Assembly (NCBI GenBank): GCA_002104985.1
Contig: MCGO01000336.1
Coordinates: 1-30,800, forward strand
Reading direction: 5' to 3'
DNA from: Rhizoclosmatium globosum
Taxonomy: Eukaryota; Chytridiomycota; Chytridiomycetes; Chytridiales; Chytriomycetaceae
Length of the DNA: 30,800 bases
In this document: positions 7,788-18,991 of the stretch, piece by piece
How positions within the stretch are numbered: position 1 is the stretch's first letter
Layout of the letters: every line of letters begins with the position of its first letter
Notes under the pieces: generated by a model
Database searches by the model: none
What the model was told of the DNA's origin: nothing
Seen by the model: only the letters and a program-made list of their open reading frames with translations
Program-made: the position numbers and the translations under genes

Positions 7788-10746
7788 TCATATATTGCCG
7801 TTGTACTTTGAAGCATCCACCCAGTTACTTTGAGCAGCCTGCTGCCCCCGAACACTGTTTTGGCTACCTGCGGCTCCTCTTACACTATTCTGACTGCCAC
7901 TTGTTCCTCGAACGCTGTTCTGGCCAGCACCACGAACACTACTTTGGCTGCCATTATCAGTGGGCAAGAATACAGTCTGCGACGAGCCTCTGTATTGTTC
8001 ATTTCTCAAAGATTGTTGTTGCTGAGGTTGGTAAGCTGGAACATTAGGGTTTTGGTATCGCTGCTCCAATGGGATATCAACTGGGGGCAAGGGAATAACA
8101 GGCAAAGCAGCAGGGCTGGGACGGTACTCTCTACGCTTCTTGGCGCTTCCGTATTTGTATTGGCGATAACAGCATCCACATAGAGACCAAATAGATCCAA
8201 GAAGTAAGAGGCCCACAGCGACGGCCTAAAAATATAGAATCAGGATCAACGTTTAAAGTCGTGTAATACTCACAATTGGAACACTAAGTTGCAAATTTGA
8301 CATGAAGAGGTCGACAAACTTTCCAAACCAGCTTGATTCTTCACAATAGCCTTTCAAGCAGGTACCAGCGTATCCACATGGTGTACCATCAATCATACTA
8401 CCTGCAAGAATATAACAGACACCACTTGTCGATTGGCACAGCAGATTGCATTGGGTATTACTTCCAGGCACTATTTTGGTAGTGTTAATATTATGTGATT
8501 CAAAGAGAATACACTCACTTGAGCAAACACCAGTCGTTTGCAAGCCGTTGGCACTTGTTGAACACTGTGCATCTCTGCTTGTGCAAACACCGTTCGCGCA
8601 AGTTGTTCCTTGTAGACCATTGCCAGCGTCACAGTTTTGACCGTTGGGTGCAAACAGGTTCGTTGGACACATACCACTCTTTCCGTCACAAACTTCTGCA
8701 TAGTCACAGACACCCGCCGATGGGCGACATACCACACCTTGTGGCTTGAATTGGCACTTGGAACAACAGTCATCATTAAAGTCGTCACAAACGGATCCAG
8801 TCGTCAATTTGCAAGTTGCTCCATCACAACAAGGATCAGTACTCCCACAATCTGGACCTCCACAATCGCATTCTTCTCCAGCCTCTTTGACGCCGTTTCC
8901 GCAAATGTTTGTGGTGAGAGCTTTCAAAGCCCCTGGAGGTTGAAGACAAGAGTAACGTTCGGGTTTCTGTAAGGTGGTACATATATAGTTCGATGAACAA
9001 GTTGAGAAATTGCTTGAGATTGCATTATCTGTTGGGCTGGCAAGTTTGGTCAGCCAACTTATGTCAATGAAAACAGAAGAAAACTCAACTGCATCAAGAA
9101 CTGTCCAGCACAATCACAGTTTGGAGAACAAGGGCAACACACAGAGCTTCCAGCGGCTTGTGGACAAGCAGAACTCGTACAGTCGTGAATGGCACCAAAA
9201 TTGTGTCCAACTTCGTGAGCCACGACCTTCCATTCGACAGGAACAATTGAACTGACACCGGTACCAGAAACATAATCAAGACCTCCTTGAGCATTTCCTT
9301 GAGTATTGGCATCTTTTTGACAGATTGTTTCCAACCACGCAATACCAACTGCTTGACCAGAAACAGCTGTTGTACAACCTGTCATCAAATGCCACAATCC
9401 TGCATCATCAGGGGTATTTCCGTCCTTGGAACCTCGCCAGTGAGAAAAGTCACTGGAAGTGTATAGGTGAACACAGCGTTTATAGGTTATCAAAGAATAG
9501 CAGTTCACCTCAACCGATTGTTGATACTGTAGCTATTCACACATCCTTGATTCCATGCCATACTGGCTCCATTGGTACCGATATCAGAGACGGCTGAACA
9601 CGAAGACTGCAAATTGACTTTGATGACAGCTAAGGAAACTTGGAAAGCGGCATCATATGTCAAACTAGCTTGGTTGAAATCATTTAGAATTTGTGTTAGT
9701 GCAGCTGTGGTACTGCCAAGAGCTGCAACCTATCCAAGACAAAGACACATTTGTTACATTTAAGTATGCACACAACTTTAAAATACTCACGTAGTTACAG
9801 TCTGCTGCGACTCCTATGAACAGAAACTGCTTTGTTCCGCGACATCCAGCAACACCAGTCGATCCAGCACGACGAGTAATTTTGGATTGAGATTGCAGAT
9901 CGCGTGCCTTGACTGTCAATGGGTTCCTGCCCGCGAAAGCGTCCAGGTATTGAGGGTGAGTATGATCTGTTGCACATTGTGAAGTTGGAGAACTCAATCG
10001 TCGCCGAGGGCCTCTACGGGTGGTGTCCCTTCGCAGAAAAGGAGGCTCAATACCACTGTCGTGGAATAGAATCATTTTAGAATCCCGAGTCATTTCGCCT
10101 CTCGAGAGAGCACTGGCAATATCGATATCTTCAGGTCGTCTGCTGCGGCTGTACGTTTGGACAGACTTTAAGTTGTATAGTCCTTCATCAGGGGTTGTAA
10201 ATGAGCCCTCAAAGATGTTGTGCCCTCCTTCGTATGTGTGCATGATCATTCTTGCTGAAGAGTCTTCCTTATGACCAGTAACAAAGCCTTCGTAAACAAG
10301 CGGCATCTGAGTGGGTGAGGCTGGACGGCCGTCAATCTCAAGCCAATTGGAGGCATCTGCAAAGAGGTCTGTCTTGCGGGTCAGGGTAATAGAGTAGGAA
10401 GAGTTGAATGCCTGTCAAAACACAAGTTAAGAGTGGAGTTCGACAGCGCAGCATTGGAAATGAAACGAGCGCAAGCAAGCCACTCCTGCGTCCTTCACGA
10501 CCGACAACGTACCAAAAACGAGAGGACAATTGAGTCCAGAGCATCTGCTGCCGACACTGGGCCACCAACGAGCCGTGTCCAAGTATTTGTGTCACTGTTT
10601 GAGAATGGATCCTGCAGTCCGAGAATGTGCGAGGGAGCAGCCTGTTGGACAACGACACCGTGCACGAAAGAGTACACTGCAATTGGAGGAACAAGGTCTG
10701 CGTGGCTGTGGCTGTGCGAGGAGGGACTGGAGTGAATCGAGTCCAT
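7788..10746 (-). CDS. ADAM-type membrane zinc metalloprotease (reprolysin, disintegrin, Cys-rich, TM)
   Basis: Proposed exons are 10746-10513, 10411-9791, 9729-9509, 9452-9090, 9036-8519, 8470-8274 and 8225-7788, about 863 residues. All junctions have GT...AG ends and keep frame. A prodomain precedes the catalytic domain, which holds the zinc motif HEVGHNFGAIHD near residues 438-449. A Cys-rich disintegrin domain starts near 523 (CGNGVKEAGEECDCGG) and is followed by a Cys-rich domain, one hydrophobic membrane segment near 712-735, and a cytosolic tail with four SVRG-containing repeats. In ADAM enzymes the protease sheds or cleaves ectodomains at the cell surface. The first exon is the weakest part: the ATG at 10746 gives a His/Ser-rich start before a modest hydrophobic stretch, so an upstream signal-peptide exon may be missing. 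Intron 8471-8518 is stop-free and could be retained. Confidence 0.85.
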
Positions 10747-11038
10747 TGGTTCGAAATGTGTTTCTCTTTCCTTCAGAGCAATTTTCTTCCACTTCTCGAA
10801 TCCAACCACCCAAACTCAAAGCACACGACGTGGAATTGGCCGCTGTCCTTGTTCCTCACTCCGCATTGCCCTCTGCATCCACCCCTCTTCGCACGCTTCT
10901 TCTTTCGTTAATACCCCTTTCACACGGGAGGACCTGTCCTTGGATCCCTCTTTCGCTGGTCTGCCACTGACATCACACGCTCTTGGCTCAGCTACTGCAT
11001 TCACTCACTCTTCTTTACTGCCTTACTTCGCTTGAAAA
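10747..11038. promoter_or_regulatory. Divergent promoter region between ADAM and GW-RRM genes
   Basis: This stretch of about 290 bp separates two genes transcribed away from each other, so it should contain both core promoters. No clear TATA box or other named site could be assigned. The minus-strand frame of ADAM exon 1 remains open to about 10815, so part of this region may be transcribed leader. Confidence 0.45.
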
Positions 11039-14000
11039 ATGCATCCAGGCGACGATCAGGCTGCAGGCCACTCGGGCGATTCGTTGGCAACTTCTCAATG
11101 GTGAGTTCCGTAGTCTGAAACAGAAAGCGATCCCTGCCTGTCCGACTTGGTCATTATCCAAGCTGTTTCTCTGATCGCACTGAATCGGGAACAGTTTGAC
11201 TGGCAATGCCTTGATTGTGAAGACACTGACCTCACTGCTTGGCTTCCCCTTACGACTCTAAATTGTTGTTCAATATACAGGAACGCCGTGCCCGGCCTAC
11301 AAACAACTCCCACTGTACTCAATCAAAATAACTCAAATATGTCTGCATGGTCGGCCCGTCCTGCTACGCCTCTTGCACCTCCAAATGTTGCAACAACAGA
11401 TTGGACAAGCAGCGAAACGGATTGGTCGTCTCGAAGGTAATCTTGACGGAAATACGGTTTCGATTAAGTCTTCTTACTTCTTTTCCTCATCCAGTGCAAA
11501 CGCGCGGCTTGCTTCTAAACCGTCCACTATCTCGTTGGCCGACTCTTGGGGCAATCCTCCATCATCAGCTGCCCCAACAACACCCGCTGAATCCTCTCAA
11601 GTTGGAGGTTGGGGACCTCCACCCTCAACGCCAGTAGCCAATGGATGGGGTGCGACTCCTGCAATGGCCTCAACAACTTCAGTTCCCACAAACACTTCCA
11701 ACAACTGGACTGCTCCGTCACTTCCCTCAAACTCTGCAAGACGACCTAGTTTCACAAATCCCTCAACCGAAGATTTTGGCTCTGTGCAACGGCGTAGCTC
11801 TGAGCATAATTTAAGGTCCGCTCCAACAAGTGGATGGAGTTCACCTTCTGTCACTCAAAACGCTTCATCTGCTGTTACTGGAGGTAACTGGAGTACTGTT
11901 GCAGGAGGCAGCACGACGACAGTCACAGGAAATAATACTAACAATTGGAACTCGACTGGTACATCAAGTACTGCACAACCTTCAAGTGGTGGCTGGGGAT
12001 CTGTTCCAGGCGCTTCTACGGTGCAATCAATGCAGTCTCAACCGTCTGCTTCTGGTTGGGGTGCAGTTCCTGGTGTTTCGACTAACACAATTCCGCAACA
12101 ACCAACATCTGGGTGGGGAGCATCGCAGCCTCAACCGTCCAGCCAAAGTTGGGGGTCGGTTCCAGGAACATCAACTCCCATTCCACAGCAACAAAACCCA
12201 TCGTCTGGCTGGGATACCGTTCCAGGAACGTCTTCGACTTTAATGAACAAAGCCTCCACCAACAGCTTGAAAGCTGCGGCTTCTGGTGGGTGGGGCACAC
12301 CTACCACAAACACAACGAATGGAACTAGCAACTGGAATTCACCCCGAGATTTGTCTTCTCAATCCAACAATTGGGGAAAAGAAACAACCCCACTACCCAG
12401 TGCTGGAGGATGGAATTCAGTACCTGGTGCCATTACCACGTCAGCCCGTGAGCCCACTCCACAATCTCAACAATCTAGCGGCTGGAACTCTGTGCCAGGC
12501 GTTTCCACAAATCCCACTATTCAAGATGCGAGACCTTCAGTTGGAGGATGGAGCAGCCCATCACCAGTTGGAAGTCAATCAAGCGGATGGGGAAACAACA
12601 CAATTTCATCTCAGCCATCGTCAGGAGCGAGTTGGAATAATTCGGCAACCCCATCAACTTCTCGTAAAGACCCAACAATGCAAGGGAATGGATGGAGTCC
12701 AAGTCCTGCTGCGTCTCCTATTGCTACCACTGGTTGGAACTCTCCCAACTCTACATCCACAGCAGCTGTTCCTACGAGACCCACCAAGGGAAGTGGAGGA
12801 ATTGGCGGATGGAACCCACAGGGTTGGAATGGTGGTGCTGCTCCAGCTAACACTCAATCTAAGGTTGCCACCAGCTCGCCTCGAGGTCCTCCACCCAACG
12901 ATGTCGGATGGGGTGGTGGCGTTACTAAGGGTCCTGTGAATCTTGGTGGAAATGAAGGGGATGGAGAAACTGCGCTCGGCAAAGCGGGCGTGATTGGCGC
13001 CGGATTCAGACGTGCTAAATCTACAATGGAGCTCAACGGTCGTAGTGCCGCGTCTCCTGCTGGTTCTAGTCGTACCCCTGACAACAATATTGTCATTAGT
13101 GAAGTCGGCACGCCAGGAACGAGTATGCGCTTGTTTGCAAAGTCTTTCGCGGACATCAGCGTTGAGGTATTGTTATTCCTTTTGTTTTTCGTAATATAAC
13201 TTGATGTTTCCGCCAGACTCGTCAACAAACTTCCATTGTTCCTGTTAAAGACGAGTTGGCTACCGCTATCGGTATCTATGTTTTTGGTTTACCAGCAACG
13301 TTCAAAATCAAGGAGATTCTTTCTATTTTTGGCGAATTCGGGGATGTGATGAATGGTTGGTCTTTGATTTGTAACGCTGACATACCTAACTTATATGTTG
13401 TAGCTGGCTTAACTCCAGCCTCCGCCTCAAATCCACGAGCTTATGCCCACATCTTGTATGAAGAAGTCGGCAGCGCTGCCAAAGCTATTCGTGCTACACA
13501 TGGGAAAAATGTTACAGCTTCATCGGATCCTTTGGAGGTTGTTCCTGACTTTGGAGCGACAGTTCCTGCCTCTGCTGTCTCTGTTTCGTCCACTCCCACC
13601 CCTGGTGTCCCTGCCTCGACTATGGCCAAGGTACCACAACAACCTCATCAATCCACCAACTCTGCATCCTCCAATGTCGACGCCTCGTTAGGGGTTGAAA
13701 ATCGCACTGTGCATATTGCAAATGTTCCACTCACCGTCACCAAGGCTGACGTTGAAAAGATTTTTGGTCGTGGGGCAGAAATTCGCTTCATCAATATTGT
13801 TCCGCGCCCAAAGGAGAAGCGAAACATGGTTTTTATCACGTTTAAAAATCATGCCGCTGCATCCAAGGCACTCTCAATTGCAAAGACGGGAAAGCACTTT
13901 GGTATGACTGAAGCACTCAAGGTTGACTTTTCCAAGGCTGAAACACGAGCCGCCGTTGAACAACAAAAGCAAAACACTGGCGTGGCTTCAACTTCTACTG

Positions 14001-14821
14001 TTTCACCTGCTTCTTCTACCATGAAAGATGCAGCTCCTGTGGTGACCATGAAAAAGAAGACAGAAGTCGCTAAACCCCAAGAAAAGAAACTCAGTGAAAA
14101 GAAGTCCACTACGTCACTTACTGCATCCATTTCATCTGCAAATGGAAACAGCGGCAAAAAGACTCAACGTCCAAGTCTCTATATCCGCGACGTCAAGTCC
14201 TCTGAAACCGAAGCTTCCTTAAGCGCCACCCTTGCCCAGCAAGCAGGTCCTGTTTCATCATGTCATATTATTTCACGTCTTGATGGCGGTACTCGATACG
14301 CTCTTGTAACTTTCGAGCACGGGGAAGACGCTGCCAAAGCCGTCCGCGACAAGATTGAAAACGCAGTGTACCCACGCCAACGACGAATTACACTCTCTCA
14401 CATTTCAAAAGATACTACGGAATCACAGCTCATGAAAGTGTTCCAGTCTTGTGGAGAAGTGAAGCGTGTTGAATTCCTATCAAATTCAAGCGACACTGAT
14501 GGATATTTGACCGCAGAACTTGAGTTTGCCAGGGGTGACGGTGCGATTTTGGCGCATATTATGTTGGTTGAAGGGAAAATCGGGGGTAACTTGAGCAGTG
14601 TTCGTGGTGGCTATTCGTTACCAACTTCCAACACAGTCTCTGGATCGACTGAAGCTGAGGAGACTGCTGCAACTGCAACCGTAGCGTCTGATACCGTCAC
14701 GATATCAGACAGTGTTGGAAACGCCAATGACGAAATCTCTAATCAACACGATTATAGCCAATATGATATCGAAGGCGGTGATGATGTGGAGGTTATTCGC
14801 TTGAGTGATCTTGAGGAGTGA
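11039..14821 (+). CDS. Trp-Gly repeat protein with three to four C-terminal RRM domains
   Basis: Proposed exons are 11039-11100, 11281-11436, 11495-13166, 13217-13355 and 13404-14821, giving 1148 residues. The first exon is supported because splicing 11101-11280 joins in frame and creates SQWNAVPG, another copy of the repeat found later. Residues 1 to about 630 are low-complexity Ser/Pro/Thr/Asn/Gln with roughly 28 tryptophans, mostly as SGWG, GGWN or NNW; the unit W-[GND]-[SAT]-VPG recurs at least seven times. RRM-like domains lie near 645-715 (IYVFGLP...RAYAHILYEE), 776-852 (VHIANVP...NMVFITF), 932-1003 (LYIRDVK...RYALVTF) and probably 1003-1075 (ITLSHISKDTTESQLMKVF). The C-terminus is acidic. 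RRMs bind RNA. GW repeats in animals, plants and fission yeast can bind Argonaute, so a role in RNA silencing is possible but unproven. Intron 13356-13403 is stop-free and interrupts RRM1 if retained. Confidence 0.82.
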
Positions 14822-14955
14822 TACCAGATCCCAGAATGGCTCATATATATTTTATTCTTTTCCTTTGCACCGTTTCCTCTCTTACTTTCTCAAATATGAC
14901 AAATATATTTTATTTCATCGTTTGTTGGATCAACGCGGAAATCCCTTGGAAATCA

Positions 14956-16904
14956 ATGGCCTCCTTCGACACGGAAATCTGGACGGCGGGGCTTTCGCAA
15001 ACACGGGCTAAGGCTGGGAGCGACGCCAAAGACAAAGACAAAGACAAGGAAGAAAAGAAAGAGGTGAAAGCGGCTTTGAAGGAGGGCGAAGGACTTGTGC
15101 GCAAGAAGTCGATTCTCGGATTTGGCGGATCGACGGGGACCAAAGAGCACGGCATCGTATATCGCATCTTCCATCCAGGCGATAAGGACGAGGGAAAGTT
15201 GGCGCGAAGCAAGCGATACAACAGCGATTCGGAGTATGGCTCCGATTCAGAAGCTGATGACTCGGACGCGGCTTCTGGTATTCGTTCTCATTCATTTATT
15301 CTCATTCTTCTTAATATGCAATTGTGTGAATAGTGCACTCGGGCCATTCGGGAAGTTCCTCAAACGCATCGCTGGGCCGACCTGCCAATCTTCCCCGGCT
15401 CGCTTCAGTTGGAAACTTTGGCTCTCTCTTCCGCATAAACAAACATAAACAGTCAGAAGCGGATTCAGAATCCGAGGCCGAACAAGAGCCCTCATCAACT
15501 ACCAATATGGCACGTAAAGCATCAAGGATGTCAATCAAAGGCCTACTGCAACGAAACAACTCTGTAAAAAAGCCTCCCGCCGATGAAGATTCTGGCTCCG
15601 ATGCAGATCAACCTTCCACATCTGGTTCCGCATCGAATATTTTCAAAAACATTATGCGGCGAGCAACTGTTCATGGATCTCAAGCGAGTCTTGATAAGCA
15701 TGATAAATTGCCAGTGCATCAAAATCATGATAAAGGCGTGGAAGGTGTTGCTCATCCTGCTCCAGTGCCTTGTGCGGCTTCAAACTTGGAAGTGCCACAT
15801 GAGGCCAAACCGCCACAATCTGTTACGCTTCCAAGGACCGCGTCTGAGCTCTCCATGGCCGAAAAATATGGACCTGCTGCAAAGAAAGAGTTGGGGCGTG
15901 GCGCGACTGCCGTCGTTCGGTTGTGTTCTCCAGGTACAGTTCTCTGCAATCCTATTCATATCTAATAAGTAAGAACACCAGTCAATTCTGACAAGAAGTT
16001 TGCTATTAAAGAGTTCAAAGCACGTAAGAAGGGAGAGGAGCAGAAAGCGTACATCAAGAAACTCACAGCTGAGTTCTGTATATCTTCTTCACTGATTCAC
16101 GACAATGTGGTACGCACAATGGACTTGATTCAAGATGACAGAAAACGATGGTGCCTTGTGATGGAGTATTCCGAGGGTGGAGACTTATTTTCGAAAATTA
16201 CGGCAGGACTGTTGGTTGATCATAACGTAATTGACTGTTATTTCAAGCAACTGGCAAAAGGCGTTGCCTATTTGCATTCAGAAGGTGTTGCTCACAGAGA
16301 CTTGAAACCAGAGAATTTGTTATTGGATGGAACTGGACGCATCCTCAAAATATCTGATTTCGGAGTTAGTGCCGTGTTTCACCTTCCATTGGAGAAACAT
16401 TCAATCAAGTCGGTCGGAGAATGTGGAAGTGGGCCGTACATGGCACCAGAAGTGTTTTTGGGTCGAGAATATGAACCGGATTTGGTCGATATTTGGGGAA
16501 TTGGAATCATTTAGTTAGTATTCTTGAATGGATTGGTTCGTATTCACTGACATATACTCTCAGCTACGTTATGATCTACAACTCAATTCCATGGTTGGCA
16601 GCGAAACCAACAGACCAGAGGTTCAAATACTACACAGAACATTTCGGAAACTTTGGTCCAATAGATCGATTACTGCCTCACAAGCGGAAAATATTGGTAA
16701 TTTATTTTCACACTTAAGATTCGTGCTTATGTACCAATTCAATAGTATCGTATGCTACATCCAAGTACGGTCACGAGAATCTCGATGAAGGAACTCTTGT
16801 GTTGCGAATGGGTTGAAGGCATAAGAAGCTGCCAACCAGGTATGCCGGTTGATGCTGCAGATCATTCTCATGATTCTATCGTTGGAAAGTGCTCTGGAAT
16901 TTGA
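14956..16904 (+). CDS. Hal4/Hal5-type Ser/Thr protein kinase, paralogue A
   Basis: Exons are 14956-15277, 15334-15933, 15982-16513, 16564-16696 and 16746-16904 (581 residues, all junctions in frame). The kinase domain occupies about residues 293 to 560: glycine loop GRGATAVV, Lys in FAIKEF near 317, Glu in [15 protein letters not shown] near 412, DFGVS, and MAPE. The AEFCISS...H..V..T.DLIQD signature is typical of the fungus-specific Hal4/Sat4, Hal5 and Npr1 group, which controls plasma-membrane transporters and ion balance in yeast. The N-terminal half is Ser/acidic and begins with a short motif (FDTEIWTAGL) shared with the next two genes. The start sits 134 bp after the stop of the RRM gene on the same strand. 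It ends GMPVDAADHSH..., also shared. Confidence 0.9.
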
Positions 16905-17057
16905 GCTCCCTTTCTTTCTTCATTTACATTAAAATATAAAGAAAAGTAGAACTTCAATCGAAAAATTGCCAGCCCCTCCAGCCCCCATCAGCCTGGAGGC
17001 TATGAGCCATAATGATCCTCATTCAGGAAAACCCTACGAAAACAACAACCAAACAAG

Positions 17058-18766
17058 ATGTCTACGTTTGCCTCAGAGATATGGACGAATGGGCTCGACA
17101 AGACAGCAAACGGAAGTAGTGCGACTACCCTACCCAAGAATGGCAAAGGGGAATCCAAAAAAGGATATGCAGCAAGCATTCATAGTATGCGGGATAGTAC
17201 CAATAACGGGCAAAACATCCTTTACAAGATTCTCGATGGCTCAAACACTTTCTTTGGTCGGTCAAAGCGCTACTCATCGGACTCTGAATATGCAAGTGAT
17301 TCGGACGTGAGTTCCGATGACAGTGCCTTAGCCGCCACCGCATCAAAGATCAACACGAATTCGCTTCCCCGACTTGCGACATCGACCGGTTCACTCTTCC
17401 GCTCCAACCAATCACAGCGCCGTACATCTGCCGCCGACTCTGAATCCGAAGCTGAATCTGAAGCCGAACATGGCAATGCTCGGAAATTGACTTTCAAGGG
17501 CCTTTTGAAGCGTTCACCGTCGAAGCCGGCTGTTTCGACTCAGAGTGAGGCTGAGTTTGAGTCATCCGCCATCTTCAAGAATATCCTCAAGCAGCAACCA
17601 CAGCCTGGGCAGCAGCAACAAAGAAGGTCTGCCGTTGAGCCACCGCTTCCTTCTACTCCTCCATCTCCTGCAACCCTGAGCCCCCAACGCGAGAATCTGT
17701 CCTTGGACCGAATAGGCCGCGCACCGTCGCTTGCAAGTAGCGGTCGATCAGGTTCCGAATCTTCATTGAGTGAAAAGTATGGAGTCACATCCTCAAAGAT
17801 TGCAGGTTCTGGTGCAACCGCTGTAGTTCGACTTTGTTCTCCAGGTAAACCCCTTCCAACACTTTTCCAATAAGATTTTAACAATCGTATCTAGTAAACT
17901 CTGACAAGAAGTACGCAATTAAAGAATTCAAGCCACGGAGAAAAGGAGAAGAGCAGAAAGCGTACATCAAGAAACTCACGGCGGAGTTTTGTATCTCCTC
18001 ATCACTTGTACATGAAAATGTTGTCCGTACAATAGACTTGATTCAAGATGAACGTAAAAAATGGTGTCTGGTGATGGAGTATTCGGAGGGCGGAGACTTG
18101 TTTGCCAAAATTCAGGCGGGGCTGGTCAATGATCCTGAGATGATTGATTGGTGAGTGGAGTTGACCTCTGTCAGGGTTTATGGAATATTAACTGGTTAAC
18201 CACATAGCTATTTCAAACAACTCGTCAAGGGTGTTGCATATTTGCATTCAGAAGGCGTTGCACATCGAGACTTGAAACCTGAAAACTTGTTGTTGGATGG
18301 AACTGGGCGAATTCTTCGAATTACTGATTTTGGTGTTAGTGCCGTCTTTCATCTTCCACTTGAAACCGGGATATCGAAATGTGTGGGTGAAGTAGGGTCT
18401 GGCCCCTATATGGCACCAGAAGTGTTCGGTAGCAGACCATACGATCCAGAATTTGTGGACGTTTGGGCATGTGGAATCATTTACTATGTCATGACGTATC
18501 AATCTATTCCATGGCTGGAGCCCCGTATGTCGGACATGAGGTACAAGAAGTATTCTGAGTCATTCGGAAACTTTGGGCCCATCGAGCGATTTTCTCCCTT
18601 AAAGCGACAGCTTGTGTATCGCATGATGAATCCGGATGTGGCCAAGCGGTTTACCATGCAAAAGGTGGTGGAGAGTGAGTGGGTGCAAAAAATTCAAGCT
18701 TGTCAAGCAGGTATGCCTGCTGAGGCTTCCCACCATTCACATAAGAATGTCGTTGAAAAGAAGTGA
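17058..18766 (+). CDS. Hal4/Hal5-type Ser/Thr protein kinase, paralogue B
   Basis: Exons are 17058-17844, 17895-18150 and 18208-18766 (533 residues). The catalytic set is complete: SGATAVV loop, Lys near 272 in [21 protein letters not shown] near 367, DFGVS, MAPE. Compared with A and C it lacks the two introns inside the C-terminal lobe and is the shortest copy. The N-terminal region keeps the ordered short motifs (FASEIWTNGL, FGRSKRYSSDSEY, PRL, DSESEAE, FKGLL, IFKNI, EKYG). The C-terminus has GMPAEASHHSH. It is most similar to A by eye (for example GEEQKAYIKKLTAEFCISSS is identical in both), so A and B are probably the younger pair. The function is inferred from the yeast family. Confidence 0.91.
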
Positions 18767-18991
18767 ACAAGCGTAAAATCCGAGTTATTATCAATCCTTG
18801 TATAGAAGTTCCTCTTGAATATATTACATACATTAGTAACGGGAGTTCTTTCTAATGAACCTTGTTGTAAAGCAGAAATAACAACGGAAAGAGGGGAATT
18901 GTCAATTTTTTTGTGTTTCGAATTCATCTCCCTCGTGTTTTGCAGCCTCAGCCCCCAGCACTTACTTACTCATCAAAAGAACAACCAACGG

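Noticed and set aside
7574..8047. Plus-strand 157-codon frame
   Set aside because: It overlaps the last ADAM exon in antisense, has low-quality composition and no domain.
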